Shown in pieces: positions 1-7,955 of a DNA stretch of 64,000 bases (position 1 is the first letter of the stretch; every line of letters starts with the position of its first letter). Source of the stretch: an uncultured Oscillospiraceae bacterium (GTDB lineage Bacteria > Bacillota > Clostridia > Oscillospirales > Oscillospiraceae); assembly GCA_934567355.1 (NCBI GenBank), contig CAKTJC010000008.1:31075-95074 (forward strand), given 5' to 3'. The notes under the pieces were generated by a model that was not told the DNA's origin, made no database searches, and worked only from the letters and a program-made list of their open reading frames with translations. A program made the translations under genes and the position numbers.

Positions 1-452
1 CATACATCAAATACCATTCCCATGATGCCGGGTGCCCCCGGGATGGGGGCGATCTGCGTAATCACCGTTTCCATCCGTACAAAATCATTGTAGTATTGCT
101 TTGCCTGTGCGCCAAGGGCACTCAAATGCACCAGCGGTCCATAGTCCATGTCCAGTGCCACCCGGTCTGCACGGAGCACGGGCTTTCCCTGCGCGTCGCA
201 GGGGTAGGCCTGCCTGACGCGCCAATAGCCCTGTGACAGGCCATCCTGTGTATCCGCCAGTGCCTCGGGGGAGAAATTTTCGCTGTTCAGCCGGATGATC
301 TCTCCCGTGGTTCGATTGTAGCGCCGAGAGAAAACACTGAAGGTCTGCGGCGTTACCGCCCCGGCGCTGACGCACTCCGGCAGGTGTAAAATCAGCTTGC
401 TGATAAACGCCCCCGCGTCCGTCAGCACTGCATATCGGTCAAACTGTGCCAT
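1..452 (-). CDS. Esterase-like protein, N-terminal part (runs off the window)
   Basis: The reading frame opens with ATG at 452 behind a good ribosome site (AGGAGG, about 8 bases upstream) and stays open for 150 codons to the left edge, so only the N-terminus is seen. The translation contains a TPQTFSVFSRRYN stretch and a GQGYW-like turn resembling the immunoglobulin-like N-terminal domain found ahead of the alpha/beta-hydrolase domain in some clostridial esterases. No catalytic serine motif is reached. It is the last visible gene of the leftward sulfatase/Opp operon, 20 bases after the AEC carrier gene. The esterase assignment is a weak family resemblance; the position among other hydrolases supports it. 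Confidence 0.45.
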   Translation of the reverse strand, partial: MAQFDRYAVLTDAGAFISKLILHLPECVSAGAVTPQTFSVFSRRYNRTTGEIIRLNSENFSPEALADTQDGLSQGYWRVRQAYPCDAQGKPVLRADRVALDMDYGPLVHLSALGAQAKQYYNDFVRMETVITQIAPIPGAPGIMGMVFDV

Positions 453-472
453 TTTATATTTCCTCCTGTTTT

Positions 473-1399
473 TCATCGATTGAACAGCCAGCTGCCAACG
501 CTCAGCACTGCCGGCATCGTCAAAGTGGAAAGCAGCGTACTCATTGCCACCATCTGGCAGGCGTAGGGATAATCCTCGCCGTACAGCTGCGCGTATACCG
601 CCACGTTTGAACCGACCGGAGCGCAGGCAGCGGCCAGGATGGTCAGGCGCAGCGTCGTATCCGCCGGGATCGGCGATAGCAGCAGCATTGTAGCTGCCGG
701 AATCAGCAGCAGCAGCACTGCGCTCAGGATGTAAAGCCCCGGCTTTGTCAGCATGGCGATGGGGTTTGTCTGTGCAAGATAAACGCCGAGTACCAGCATT
801 GCCAGCGGTCCGTTCAGCGCCGCAATCCCGCTGACGGTATTGCGAATGATGCCAGGAAGCCGTGTGCCCAATCCCGTAAAGAACAGCAGCAGTCCCACCG
901 CCAGTCCGGCACAGATCGGATTGAACAAAAGCTGCTTCCATCCCGCCTGTGCTTTTCCCCGGCTCAGAAGCGCGATGCCGTAAACCCATTGCATCACATT
1001 GAGAAACGCCACGAAAGCAACCAGATAAAATACCGCGCTTTCTCCGAAGCAGGCCTTGACCAGCGGAATGCCCATGAAGCCCGCATTGGAAAAGGCCGCC
1101 GCAAAATTATCCACGGGGCTCTTCCCATAAATCAGCCGTGCCAGCGCCATTGCCAGCAGCAGCGCCCCCGCACCCAGCAGTGCGCTCACGCCCAACTGTT
1201 CCAAACGCTCCGGCGTGAATTCTACGCAGAAGCTGTTGATGATCACGCCCGGAAGCACCAGCCAGAGCAGCAGCGCCGCAATGCTTTTGCTCCCCTCTGC
1301 CGTTATTTTCCCGCGGCGAAACAGCAGATAGCCCATGGCCATATACAGTGCCATGGTAACGGACTGCCGAAAAATAATACCTGTCAATTCTGTGCTCAT
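473..1399 (-). CDS. AEC-family (auxin efflux carrier/malonate-type) membrane transporter
   Basis: This 308-residue protein is almost entirely hydrophobic, with about ten predicted membrane helices, and has the features of the AEC family: an early LLLWLVLPGVIINSF helix, an FSNAGFMGIPL motif in the first half and a CAPVGSNVAVYAQ segment near the C-terminus. Family members export or exchange small organic anions such as malate or malonate. I start it at ATG 1399 (MSTELTG), with GGGGGAG about 7 bases upstream; a longer frame back to 1486 would overlap the preceding sulfatase gene and lacks support. It lies between a sulfatase and an esterase-like gene, so it may export an acid product of this locus (inference). 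Confidence 0.85.
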   Translation of the reverse strand: MSTELTGIIFRQSVTMALYMAMGYLLFRRGKITAEGSKSIAALLLWLVLPGVIINSFCVEFTPERLEQLGVSALLGAGALLLAMALARLIYGKSPVDNFAAAFSNAGFMGIPLVKACFGESAVFYLVAFVAFLNVMQWVYGIALLSRGKAQAGWKQLLFNPICAGLAVGLLLFFTGLGTRLPGIIRNTVSGIAALNGPLAMLVLGVYLAQTNPIAMLTKPGLYILSAVLLLLIPAATMLLLSPIPADTTLRLTILAAACAPVGSNVAVYAQLYGEDYPYACQMVAMSTLLSTLTMPAVLSVGSWLFNR

Positions 1400-1445
1400 T
1401 GTTTTTCTCCCCCACTGTCCTGCCAGCAGCAGTTTAGTGCTGCCC

Positions 1446-2921
1446 TTAAATCCCCAGCCGCTCGTACTGCTCCTGCGGCGCGTCAACAGCTCCCATTTCG
1501 GTGCGCAGCGCCTTCTGCAACTCCTTTTCTTTTTGGGAATCCTGAAGTGGATGCAGCTGAAGCGGATCGTGCTCTACGTCAAAGAGCATATCGCCGAACC
1601 GGTATGCGCTGAAATGGGCGCTGGCAGGCAGCTTCAAAACGGGCAGCTCTTTGGTAAACGGGAAAGGGTCCGCCAGCGTGGCTGCCTTCAGCTGTGCCAG
1701 TGGTTTTCGGCTGTTCATATCCGTCGGCATGAGCGTATATTCAAAGCATGGCTTGTTGTCCTCTGAAATTGGGGCACGCATATAGACATACTTTCCGTCC
1801 GTGATGTTCACATGACCGGCAAACATGCCGAAGATGGCATAATCCCGAATTTTTTCATCAGCAGTGATAACCGGGCTCAAATCCCTGCCCATCATATCCT
1901 TCGGCAGCTTCTGGCCAAAAAAGCCCAGCAGGGTCGCAGAAATATCGATACACTGCACCAGCGACTTGCGGTGCGTGTTCTTTACGCCGTAGCGGGGATC
2001 CCAGATAAACAACGGTGTATTGGCGATCTCATTGTACATGGGCATAACATTTTTCGCCCACCACTGATGCTCTCCCAGGAGGAAGCCATGGTCAGTGTTC
2101 ACAATAAGCATGGTATCTTTCCACATGTCATAGCGATCCATCATATCCAGCACGCGCCCCAGCGACCGGTCGCACATGCTCAGCAGGGAAAGGTACTTTT
2201 TCCGGATTTTCCCCACAAATGCCTCGTCCTCACGCACCATGTTGTAGGCAGGCCAGTCATAGGGGGCGGACTGCTCATCGATGCCGTATTCCCGCTGGAA
2301 TTCCTCCGGTGCGGTGAACGGCTCATGGGGATCGAAGGTTTCAATTTGCAGGAACCAATTGTCGTGCTCCCGGTTATTCTCAATGAATTCAATGCCCTTG
2401 TCAAACACCAGTTCCTGGGGGTATCTGCCCTGACGCCGGATGTATTCGCGGTTCACCGCATTGTAGTGCCGGGCAGCGCGCATGATTCTGGCATAGTCAC
2501 CGGTCATACCGAAGCTGTGGGTGTCCTCATAGTCGCCCAGGTCGCCCTTCCAGGTGTCATTTTCCTGCCCGCGATCAATTTCCCATGAAGAGTAGCGGGT
2601 GTGATAGGTGGCACCGCCGTCCTCCCAATAGTGGTCGTGGTCAGAGATCAGGTGGGTATAGATCCCGTTTCTTTTCAGGATTTCCGGTACGCTGTCGTCC
2701 CACGGTTCGATCGGCCCCCAGCCCCGGTGGAGGAAGCTGACCCGGCCGGTGTGGAGATCCCGCCGCGCCGGCATGCAGGGAAGGCTTCCCACATAGCAGG
2801 TATCAAAAGTGACGGACTGCTGCCCCAATCGCTCAAAATTCGGGCAGATTGCCTCTGTGCAGCCGTAGTTCGGCAAGGTGCGGCGGTTGAGTGTGTCATA
2901 CATGACCATAATTGCGCGCAT
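1446..2921 (-). CDS. Cytoplasmic Cys-type sulfatase (paralogue of the 15.1-kb sulfatase)
   Basis: A 491-residue type I sulfatase, which hydrolyses sulfate esters with a formylglycine cofactor. The modification motif CMPAR is at residues 49-53, followed by LHTGR; Cys49 would be converted to formylglycine by the maturase at 18.8 kb. The N-terminal metal-site aspartate is in MVMYDTLNR and the second metal cluster is NTDHGFLLGEH. There is no signal peptide, so the substrate must be imported first. It closely resembles the protein at 15120-16631 in length and layout, with Cys49 at the same position and shared GPIEPWDDS/GPLEPFDDS, SDHxHYWEDGG and WFLQIExFDPHEP blocks. It follows the alpha/beta hydrolase after 15 bases in the leftward operon. 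Its sulfated substrate is unknown. Confidence 0.9.
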   Translation of the reverse strand: MRAIMVMYDTLNRRTLPNYGCTEAICPNFERLGQQSVTFDTCYVGSLPCMPARRDLHTGRVSFLHRGWGPIEPWDDSVPEILKRNGIYTHLISDHDHYWEDGGATYHTRYSSWEIDRGQENDTWKGDLGDYEDTHSFGMTGDYARIMRAARHYNAVNREYIRRQGRYPQELVFDKGIEFIENNREHDNWFLQIETFDPHEPFTAPEEFQREYGIDEQSAPYDWPAYNMVREDEAFVGKIRKKYLSLLSMCDRSLGRVLDMMDRYDMWKDTMLIVNTDHGFLLGEHQWWAKNVMPMYNEIANTPLFIWDPRYGVKNTHRKSLVQCIDISATLLGFFGQKLPKDMMGRDLSPVITADEKIRDYAIFGMFAGHVNITDGKYVYMRAPISEDNKPCFEYTLMPTDMNSRKPLAQLKAATLADPFPFTKELPVLKLPASAHFSAYRFGDMLFDVEHDPLQLHPLQDSQKEKELQKALRTEMGAVDAPQEQYERLGI

Positions 2922-2936
2922 ATGTAATTCTCCTTC

Positions 2937-3752
2937 TTATGGGGTATCAAAAATCTTCCGTAAAAACAGAAGCAGCTCTCCTGTGGTGAGATGATAGTGC
3001 GGGCGGCTTCGGAAAACATTGAAAAAGCCATGACCGGCGCCGGGATACGTTTTTAATGTGACATCCAGCCCCTGCGCGGTACAGGTCGAGACATACTTTT
3101 GGATGGAGGTCAGCGGAACAATCTCGTCTTCCTCGCCATGCTGTATGAGCGTCGGCGGTGCATCCCAGTCCGGATGCACCGAATCGACGATCGGAACATC
3201 TTCCGTCACTGCACCGAGCAAAACCGCCAGCGGGGTGTCCTGCTGCTCCGCATCGAGGATCGCTGGATTAAACAGCGCCAACCCGGCAGGCTGGACGCCT
3301 GTCAGTCTGCCGCACATCAGCGCAATCAGGCCGCCCGCCGAGCCGCCGGACAGGGCGATCCGCGCCGGATCCACCTGCCAGCTGGCAGCGTTTTCCCGTA
3401 CAAAATTCCACGCGCAGGCGCCATCGTGTATACTTTCCCGCGGCGTCGTACCATGGACGGAGGCGATTCGATAGTCGGCGCAGAAAGCGGCAATCCCTTC
3501 CTTGGCGCACTCCTCAGCCTGAAGCTGGAAGGCCTTGCGGCTGCCGATGCGAAAACCCCCGCCAAAAAAGAACAAAATACCCGGGTGCTGTCCCGGATAT
3601 TGCACTGGATCCGGCAGGTAGATGTCAATTGCCAGCACACAGCCATCGCTTTCGTAATATTCCGTGCAGCATGTGACCGTCTGCTCCTGCGCCTGTCTCA
3701 GCGCGGCTGCCGGGTCAAAGTTTTGCGGGGTGGTTGAGTCGGAACAATGCAT
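2937..3752 (-). CDS. Alpha/beta-hydrolase (carboxylesterase/lipase type)
   Basis: A 271-residue cytoplasmic esterase of the alpha/beta-hydrolase-3 type. The nucleophile elbow is GGSAGG with Ser138; the oxyanion region reads GILFFFGGGF (about residues 58-67) where relatives usually have HGGG. The acid is probably Asp in HGEEDEIVPL and the histidine is in GAGHGFF near the C-terminus. No signal peptide is visible. Its start ATG 3752 has a weak AGGAGAACGG site. It stands in the leftward operon between oppF and a sulfatase, separated from oppF by about 300 bases filled by two hairpin structures. It probably removes an acyl group from the imported substrate, before or after desulfation (inference). 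Confidence 0.85.
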   Translation of the reverse strand: MHCSDSTTPQNFDPAAALRQAQEQTVTCCTEYYESDGCVLAIDIYLPDPVQYPGQHPGILFFFGGGFRIGSRKAFQLQAEECAKEGIAAFCADYRIASVHGTTPRESIHDGACAWNFVRENAASWQVDPARIALSGGSAGGLIALMCGRLTGVQPAGLALFNPAILDAEQQDTPLAVLLGAVTEDVPIVDSVHPDWDAPPTLIQHGEEDEIVPLTSIQKYVSTCTAQGLDVTLKTYPGAGHGFFNVFRSRPHYHLTTGELLLFLRKIFDTP

Positions 3753-3788
3753 ACCGTTCTCCTTTTTATGTTCACATTTTATTAAACA

Positions 3789-3852
3789 GCGCTGACGGCA
3801 GGTTTCTGCAAATCTGCTTTTCAGACCTGCAAAGTCCGGGTGCCGTCAGCGC
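3789..3852. repeat. Long hairpin between oppF and the hydrolase
   Basis: Twelve bases GCGCTGACGGCA at 3789-3800 pair perfectly with 3841-3852, enclosing a second smaller stem (GCAGGT with ACCTGC). On the leftward transcript the stem is followed by TGTTTAAT, so it could be a weak terminator or attenuator lowering expression of the hydrolase, sulfatase and carrier genes downstream. Confidence 0.6.
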
Positions 3853-3866
3853 CTTTCAAATCAATC

Positions 3867-4053
3867 AAGGAAGCTCTGATCAAATCAGCAAAAGCTGACA
3901 GTGAAAGTTTTTTTGCCCAATCAGGGCATCCAAAGCGGCAGAACGCCCGGTATCCCCGCGAAGGTATGCCGCATCCGTAACCGCTTTGGACGCCAGCGGG
4001 GTGGGTGGAAATATCTGCTGTTCTGCCAAAGATGATTGATCCGGGGTTTCCTT
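3867..4053. repeat. MITE-like palindromic element, copy 1
   Basis: This stretch begins AAGGAAGCTCTGATCAAATC and ends with the inverted equivalent GATTGATCCGGGGTTTCCTT, so the termini are inverted repeats of about 20 bases with a few mismatches. The inner part is a long imperfect palindrome. The same ends and inner motifs recur at 27677-27844 and 63058-63219. The right end touches the TAA stop codon of oppF. Confidence 0.7.
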
Positions 4054-5017
4054 AAAGAGCCTCTTTGTTGATTTCGCGGATGCGGCAGCACCGAACCAGG
4101 TGGCCAGGCGTGACCTCCTCCTGAATCTGCGGCTTCAGGCATTCCTCAGTGGCATACTTGCAGCGGGCGGCAAAGCGGCAGCCGGGCTTGGGATTGATGG
4201 GAGAGGTCAGCTCGCCCTCAAGGATCTCCGGCTGGGTGGGGTTGTGAATATCCACGGAAGGGATCGCCGAGAGCAGCGCCTTTGTGTAGGGATGCAGCGG
4301 GCGCCGGAACAGCTCCTCCGTAGGGCACAGCTCCACGACCTGACCGAGGTACATCACGCAGATATTATCCGAAATGTGCCGAACCACGGAGAGGTTGTGG
4401 GTCACGAACAGATAGGTAAGTCCACGCTTTTCCTGCAAATCCCGCAGCAGATTCAGCACCTGCGCCTGAATGGAGACATCCAGCGCGGATACCGGCTCGT
4501 CACAAACCACGAAATCAGGATTGAGCGCCAGTGCCCGCGCAATTCCCACGCGCTGGCGGCGGCCGCCGTCCAGTTCATGGGGGTATGATACCCGAAGCCG
4601 GTGGTCGATGCCGACCAGTTCCATCAGCTCGTTGGAGATCTCGGCAATCTGCTTTTTGGAATACCGTCCCGAAACCTTCAGCGGCTCGCAAATGGTGGCC
4701 TCGACAGTTTTTCGGGGATCGATGGAGGAATAGGGATCCTGAAAGATGATCTGCATTTTCTCCCGCGCCTGCTTCAGCTTTCTTCCCTTCAGGTCGGATA
4801 TATCCTCACCGTTTAAGAAAATCTGACCGTCGGTTCGCTCCAGAAGATGAATGATGGTGCGCCCCAGGGTGGATTTACCGCAGCCCGATTCGCCCACAAC
4901 GCCCAGGGTAGTACCCTTTTCAATCTTCAGCGTCACATCATCGACTGCATGCAGGGTTCCGCGCGGCGTCGGGAAATACTTTTTCAGTCCCCTCACTTCA
5001 ATTACGGGCACGCTCAT
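4052..5017 (-). CDS. oppF: Oligopeptide-type ABC transporter ATPase, OppF-like
   Basis: A 321-residue ATP-binding subunit of an Opp/Dpp-type importer, bound to the inner face of the membrane permeases. Walker A is GESGCGKST at about residues 42-50, Walker B FVVCDEP. The C-terminal Opp extension with clustered cysteines (CRFAARCKYATEEC) is present, as in the OppD/OppF family. The signature motif reads LDGGRRQR instead of LSGGQRQR, so one of the two ATP sites of the OppD-OppF dimer may be degenerate. Start is ATG 5017, overlapping the oppD stop as ATGA, with AAGGAGGAAGG upstream. Its own stop codon abuts a palindromic element. Confidence 0.92.
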   Translation of the reverse strand: MSVPVIEVRGLKKYFPTPRGTLHAVDDVTLKIEKGTTLGVVGESGCGKSTLGRTIIHLLERTDGQIFLNGEDISDLKGRKLKQAREKMQIIFQDPYSSIDPRKTVEATICEPLKVSGRYSKKQIAEISNELMELVGIDHRLRVSYPHELDGGRRQRVGIARALALNPDFVVCDEPVSALDVSIQAQVLNLLRDLQEKRGLTYLFVTHNLSVVRHISDNICVMYLGQVVELCPTEELFRRPLHPYTKALLSAIPSVDIHNPTQPEILEGELTSPINPKPGCRFAARCKYATEECLKPQIQEEVTPGHLVRCCRIREINKEAL

Positions 5018-6021
5018 TTCTTTCCTTCCTCCTTTTGCACGGCTGCAAGATTGCAGCATCTGCACAGATGACCGTCTGCGGTTTGGGTCATTTCAATAGT
5101 ACCCGTCTTGCACCGCTCCGTAGCGTACTTGCAGCGCGGCCAGAAGGCGCAGCCACTAGGCAGATCGGTCGGATCGGGGGGAAGTCCCTCAATTGGGTGC
5201 AGACGGCTTTCGTTGACAGCCATATTGGGAATTGCGCCAAACAGACCAATGGTATAGGGGTGGCAGCGATAGTCGAAGATCTGCTCTTTGCTTCCGTACT
5301 CAATGATGCTGCCCGCATAGACCACCGCTACATAATCGCAGAAAGTAGCGACGATTCCCATATCGTGCGTGATCAGCACCATGGAGGTTCCCAGCTTCTT
5401 TTTCAGTTCGCCGATGAGGCGCAGCACCTGCGCCTGGATGGTAACATCCAGCGCCGTGGTGGGCTCGTCGGCCAACAGGAGTTCCGGATTGCAGGCCAGC
5501 GCAATGGCAATGACCACACGCTGCTTCATGCCGCCGGAGAACTGGTGGGGATACTCGCCGTAGCGTTCCCTCGGAATGCCGACCATTTCCAGCATTTCCT
5601 CCGCCCGTTTGCGAAAATCCGCCTGCGAGCCCTGGGTGTGCAGCGCGATGACCTCCGCGATCTGGCTGCCGACGGTCTGTACGGGGTTCAGCGCGGTCAT
5701 GGGATCCTGAAAAATCATGGATATTTTTTTGCCACGGATCTGGCGCATTTCCGCTTCAGAAACGGCGGAGATCTCTTTGCCGTCCAGGAAGGTCTTTCCG
5801 CTGACAATGCGCGCGCCCACATCAGGCAGGATCCGCAGAATGGATTTTGCAATGGTGGTTTTTCCTGCACCGGTTTCGCCCACCAAGCCCAGGGTCTGCC
5901 CCTTTCCAAGCTGAAAGCTGACGCCGTTGACGGCGTGGACAACGGATTCCCGGGTAAAATACTCTACCACCAGATCCTGAATCTCCAGGAAAGGTACACT
6001 GTTTTGGATTTCTTCACTCAT
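5014..6021 (-). CDS. oppD: Oligopeptide-type ABC transporter ATPase, OppD-like
   Basis: A 335-residue ATPase of an Opp/Dpp importer. Walker A is GETGAGKTT, the Q-loop is in [12 protein letters not shown], the signature is FSGGMKQR and Walker B is LLLADEP followed by [11 protein letters not shown], which is characteristic of OppD/DppD. The C-terminal cysteine cluster (CAFWPRCKYATERC) is present. It is preceded by oppC with a 19-base gap and overlaps oppF by four bases, so the two ATPases are translationally coupled. Unlike its partner it keeps a canonical signature motif. The transporter substrate is set by the binding protein at 8-9.6 kb and need not be a peptide; Opp-type systems also import oligosaccharides and other solutes. 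Confidence 0.93.
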   Translation of the reverse strand: MSEEIQNSVPFLEIQDLVVEYFTRESVVHAVNGVSFQLGKGQTLGLVGETGAGKTTIAKSILRILPDVGARIVSGKTFLDGKEISAVSEAEMRQIRGKKISMIFQDPMTALNPVQTVGSQIAEVIALHTQGSQADFRKRAEEMLEMVGIPRERYGEYPHQFSGGMKQRVVIAIALACNPELLLADEPTTALDVTIQAQVLRLIGELKKKLGTSMVLITHDMGIVATFCDYVAVVYAGSIIEYGSKEQIFDYRCHPYTIGLFGAIPNMAVNESRLHPIEGLPPDPTDLPSGCAFWPRCKYATERCKTGTIEMTQTADGHLCRCCNLAAVQKEEGKK

Positions 6022-6040
6022 ATCGGTAGCCTCTCCTTTC

Positions 6041-6931
6041 TTACTTCTTCAGCTTCGGATCCAGGGAATCGCGCAGGCCGTCGCCCAACAGATTCAGCGC
6101 GAGGATGGTAATTGCAATGGCAAGGCCGGGGAAAATGACCATGTGCGGCGCGGAGCGGATGAACTGGCGTGCACCGGAGAGCATTGCTCCCCACTCCGGC
6201 TGGGGCGGCTGAACGCCCAAACCGATAAATGAGAGCGAGGCGGCCATCAAAATCATGTTTGCAACACCCATCGTCATCTGCACGATCAACGGGGAGAAGG
6301 AATTGGGAAACAGATGCACCGCAATGATGCGCAGTCTGCTGCAATTGATGGACTGGGCCGCCTCCACATATTCCGCCCCCCGGTTTTTCATCATCTGAGC
6401 GCGCAGCATGCGCGCCTGACCGGGAATACCGTTGACGGAGAGTGCCAGGATGGTGTTGAAATACCCTGCACCCAGAACGGCTGAAATCACAATTGTCAGC
6501 AGCATGCCGGGCAGGGACTGAATCACATCCAGCACGCGCATGATCAGGTTGTCCGTCTGTCCGCCGAAATAACCGGCAATGGAGCCGATGATGGTGCCGA
6601 AGAAGGCCGAAATCAGTACAGAGAAGATGCCCATGGTAATGGAGAACCGTCCGCCATAGAGAACGCGGGACAGGATATCCCGTCCCAGGTCGTCACAGCC
6701 GAACCAGTGTGCCATGGAGGGCGCCTGCCGGATGGCTGTGGGATCCATCGCCGTGTAGTCATAGGGGGCAATAACGGGAGCCAGCAAGACGAGAATCAGC
6801 TCCAGCATAAAAATAATCAGTCCAGCCATTGCGCCGCGATTGTAGCTGAGCTGCTTCAGAACGCGAAGAAATTCCGATTTCTTTTTAGGCTGGGAATTTT
6901 CCCGGACACGCTCATATATTGCATCACTCAT
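6041..6931 (-). CDS. oppC: Opp-type ABC transporter permease, OppC-like
   Basis: A 296-residue inner-membrane permease with an N-terminal cytoplasmic segment, a first helix (about residues 36-56) and a periplasmic loop containing HWFGCDDLGRDILSRVLYG, the typical OppC/DppC segment. Five more helices follow. The EAA-like coupling loop (RMLRAQMMKNRGAEYVEAAQ) contacts the ATPases. It overlaps oppB as ATGA at 6928-6931, so OppB and OppC should be made in equal amounts. It forms the translocation channel together with OppB. Confidence 0.93.
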   Translation of the reverse strand: MSDAIYERVRENSQPKKKSEFLRVLKQLSYNRGAMAGLIIFMLELILVLLAPVIAPYDYTAMDPTAIRQAPSMAHWFGCDDLGRDILSRVLYGGRFSITMGIFSVLISAFFGTIIGSIAGYFGGQTDNLIMRVLDVIQSLPGMLLTIVISAVLGAGYFNTILALSVNGIPGQARMLRAQMMKNRGAEYVEAAQSINCSRLRIIAVHLFPNSFSPLIVQMTMGVANMILMAASLSFIGLGVQPPQPEWGAMLSGARQFIRSAPHMVIFPGLAIAITILALNLLGDGLRDSLDPKLKK

Positions 6932-7881
6932 TTCTTCGCCCTCCTTTTACCCTTGGCATACTGCGCCTTGATGCGCGGATCGGCCGCCGCATACAGCAGA
7001 TCGACGCCCAGCATGCACAGGCTGAATACAATGGCCAGGAAGATTGCGCCCGACTGAACGACCGGGTAGTCCCGCTGGTTGACGCCGGTGATGATGAACT
7101 GTCCCATGCCGGGAATGCCGAAAATCGTTTCGATGACCATGGTACCGCCCAACTGTCTGCCAAACTGTGTGCCGATGACCGTAATGATGGGAATCAGCGC
7201 ATTTTTCAGCGCATGTCTGGTAATGACATTGCGTTCGGACACGCCCTTTGCCCGGGCGGTGGTGATGTAATCCGCACGGATCACATCCAGCATGCTGGAA
7301 CGGGTCTGGCGTGCCAGCGATGCCACGCCGCCAAGGCTGCCGGAAATAGCCGGAAGAATATAGTATTTCAGCCCGCCGATCCCCATGGCAGGGAGCCAGG
7401 CGTGCTTCACGGAAAATTCCAGAATCAGCAGCAGCGCCAGCCAGAAGCTCGGAACAGAGATGCCGATAAGGGCAAACACCATACACACCGTATCCTGCCA
7501 GCGTCCCTGATGCGTCGCCGCGGTAATGCCGAGGGGCAGCGCCAGTCCCACGGAAATCAGCATTGTGATGATGGTCAGCAGCATGGTGCGGGGCAGATAC
7601 TCGCGGATGGAATCCGCAATGCTGACCTTGGTCAGGTATGATCTTCCCAGATCAAAGCGCAGGAACGCGTCCCTCAAATAAGTGCCGAGGCGAACCAGAA
7701 AAGGGCGGTTCAGACCCAGCGACTCGCGCATCAGATTCATATCCTCCTCCGTTGCCGAGGAACCCAGAACAATCGCGGCAGGGTCACCGGGGCAGAAGGT
7801 CATCAGCGTAAAAACAAGGATTGCCACACAGAGGATAATTGGGATCATCCAAAGCAATCGTTTTATTATATAGTGGCCCAC
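6928..7881 (-). CDS. oppB: Opp-type ABC transporter permease, OppB-like
   Basis: A 317-residue permease beginning with a membrane helix, then a PGDPAAIVLGSSATEED segment and the RFDLGRSYLTKVSIADSI motif typical of OppB/DppB. Six helices and a coupling loop (RSSMLDVIRADYITTARAKG) are visible. It is the first gene after the binding protein, with a 74-base gap holding a strong hairpin. A good AGGAGG lies upstream of ATG 7881. Confidence 0.93.
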   Translation of the reverse strand: MGHYIIKRLLWMIPIILCVAILVFTLMTFCPGDPAAIVLGSSATEEDMNLMRESLGLNRPFLVRLGTYLRDAFLRFDLGRSYLTKVSIADSIREYLPRTMLLTIITMLISVGLALPLGITAATHQGRWQDTVCMVFALIGISVPSFWLALLLILEFSVKHAWLPAMGIGGLKYYILPAISGSLGGVASLARQTRSSMLDVIRADYITTARAKGVSERNVITRHALKNALIPIITVIGTQFGRQLGGTMVIETIFGIPGMGQFIITGVNQRDYPVVQSGAIFLAIVFSLCMLGVDLLYAAADPRIKAQYAKGKRRAKK

Positions 7882-7905
7882 TTGCTTCCTCCTTTTGGGG
7901 AATGA

Positions 7906-7931
7906 GCCATCCCGCTGTTGCGCGGGATGGC
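7906..7931 (-). terminator. Hairpin between the binding-protein gene and oppB
   Basis: GCCATCCCGC pairs perfectly with GCGGGATGGC around a six-base loop. No U-run follows on the leftward transcript. Such a stem at the 3' end of a binding-protein gene commonly protects or partly terminates the message, giving more binding protein than permease. Confidence 0.6.
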
Positions 7932-7955
7932 CTTTAGATTAAACCGGGATTGGAT

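Noticed and set aside
7855..7868. GCAATCGTTTT near the oppB start as a copy of the second LacI operator
   Set aside because: Only one half-site matches, it lies within coding sequence and no promoter is beside it.
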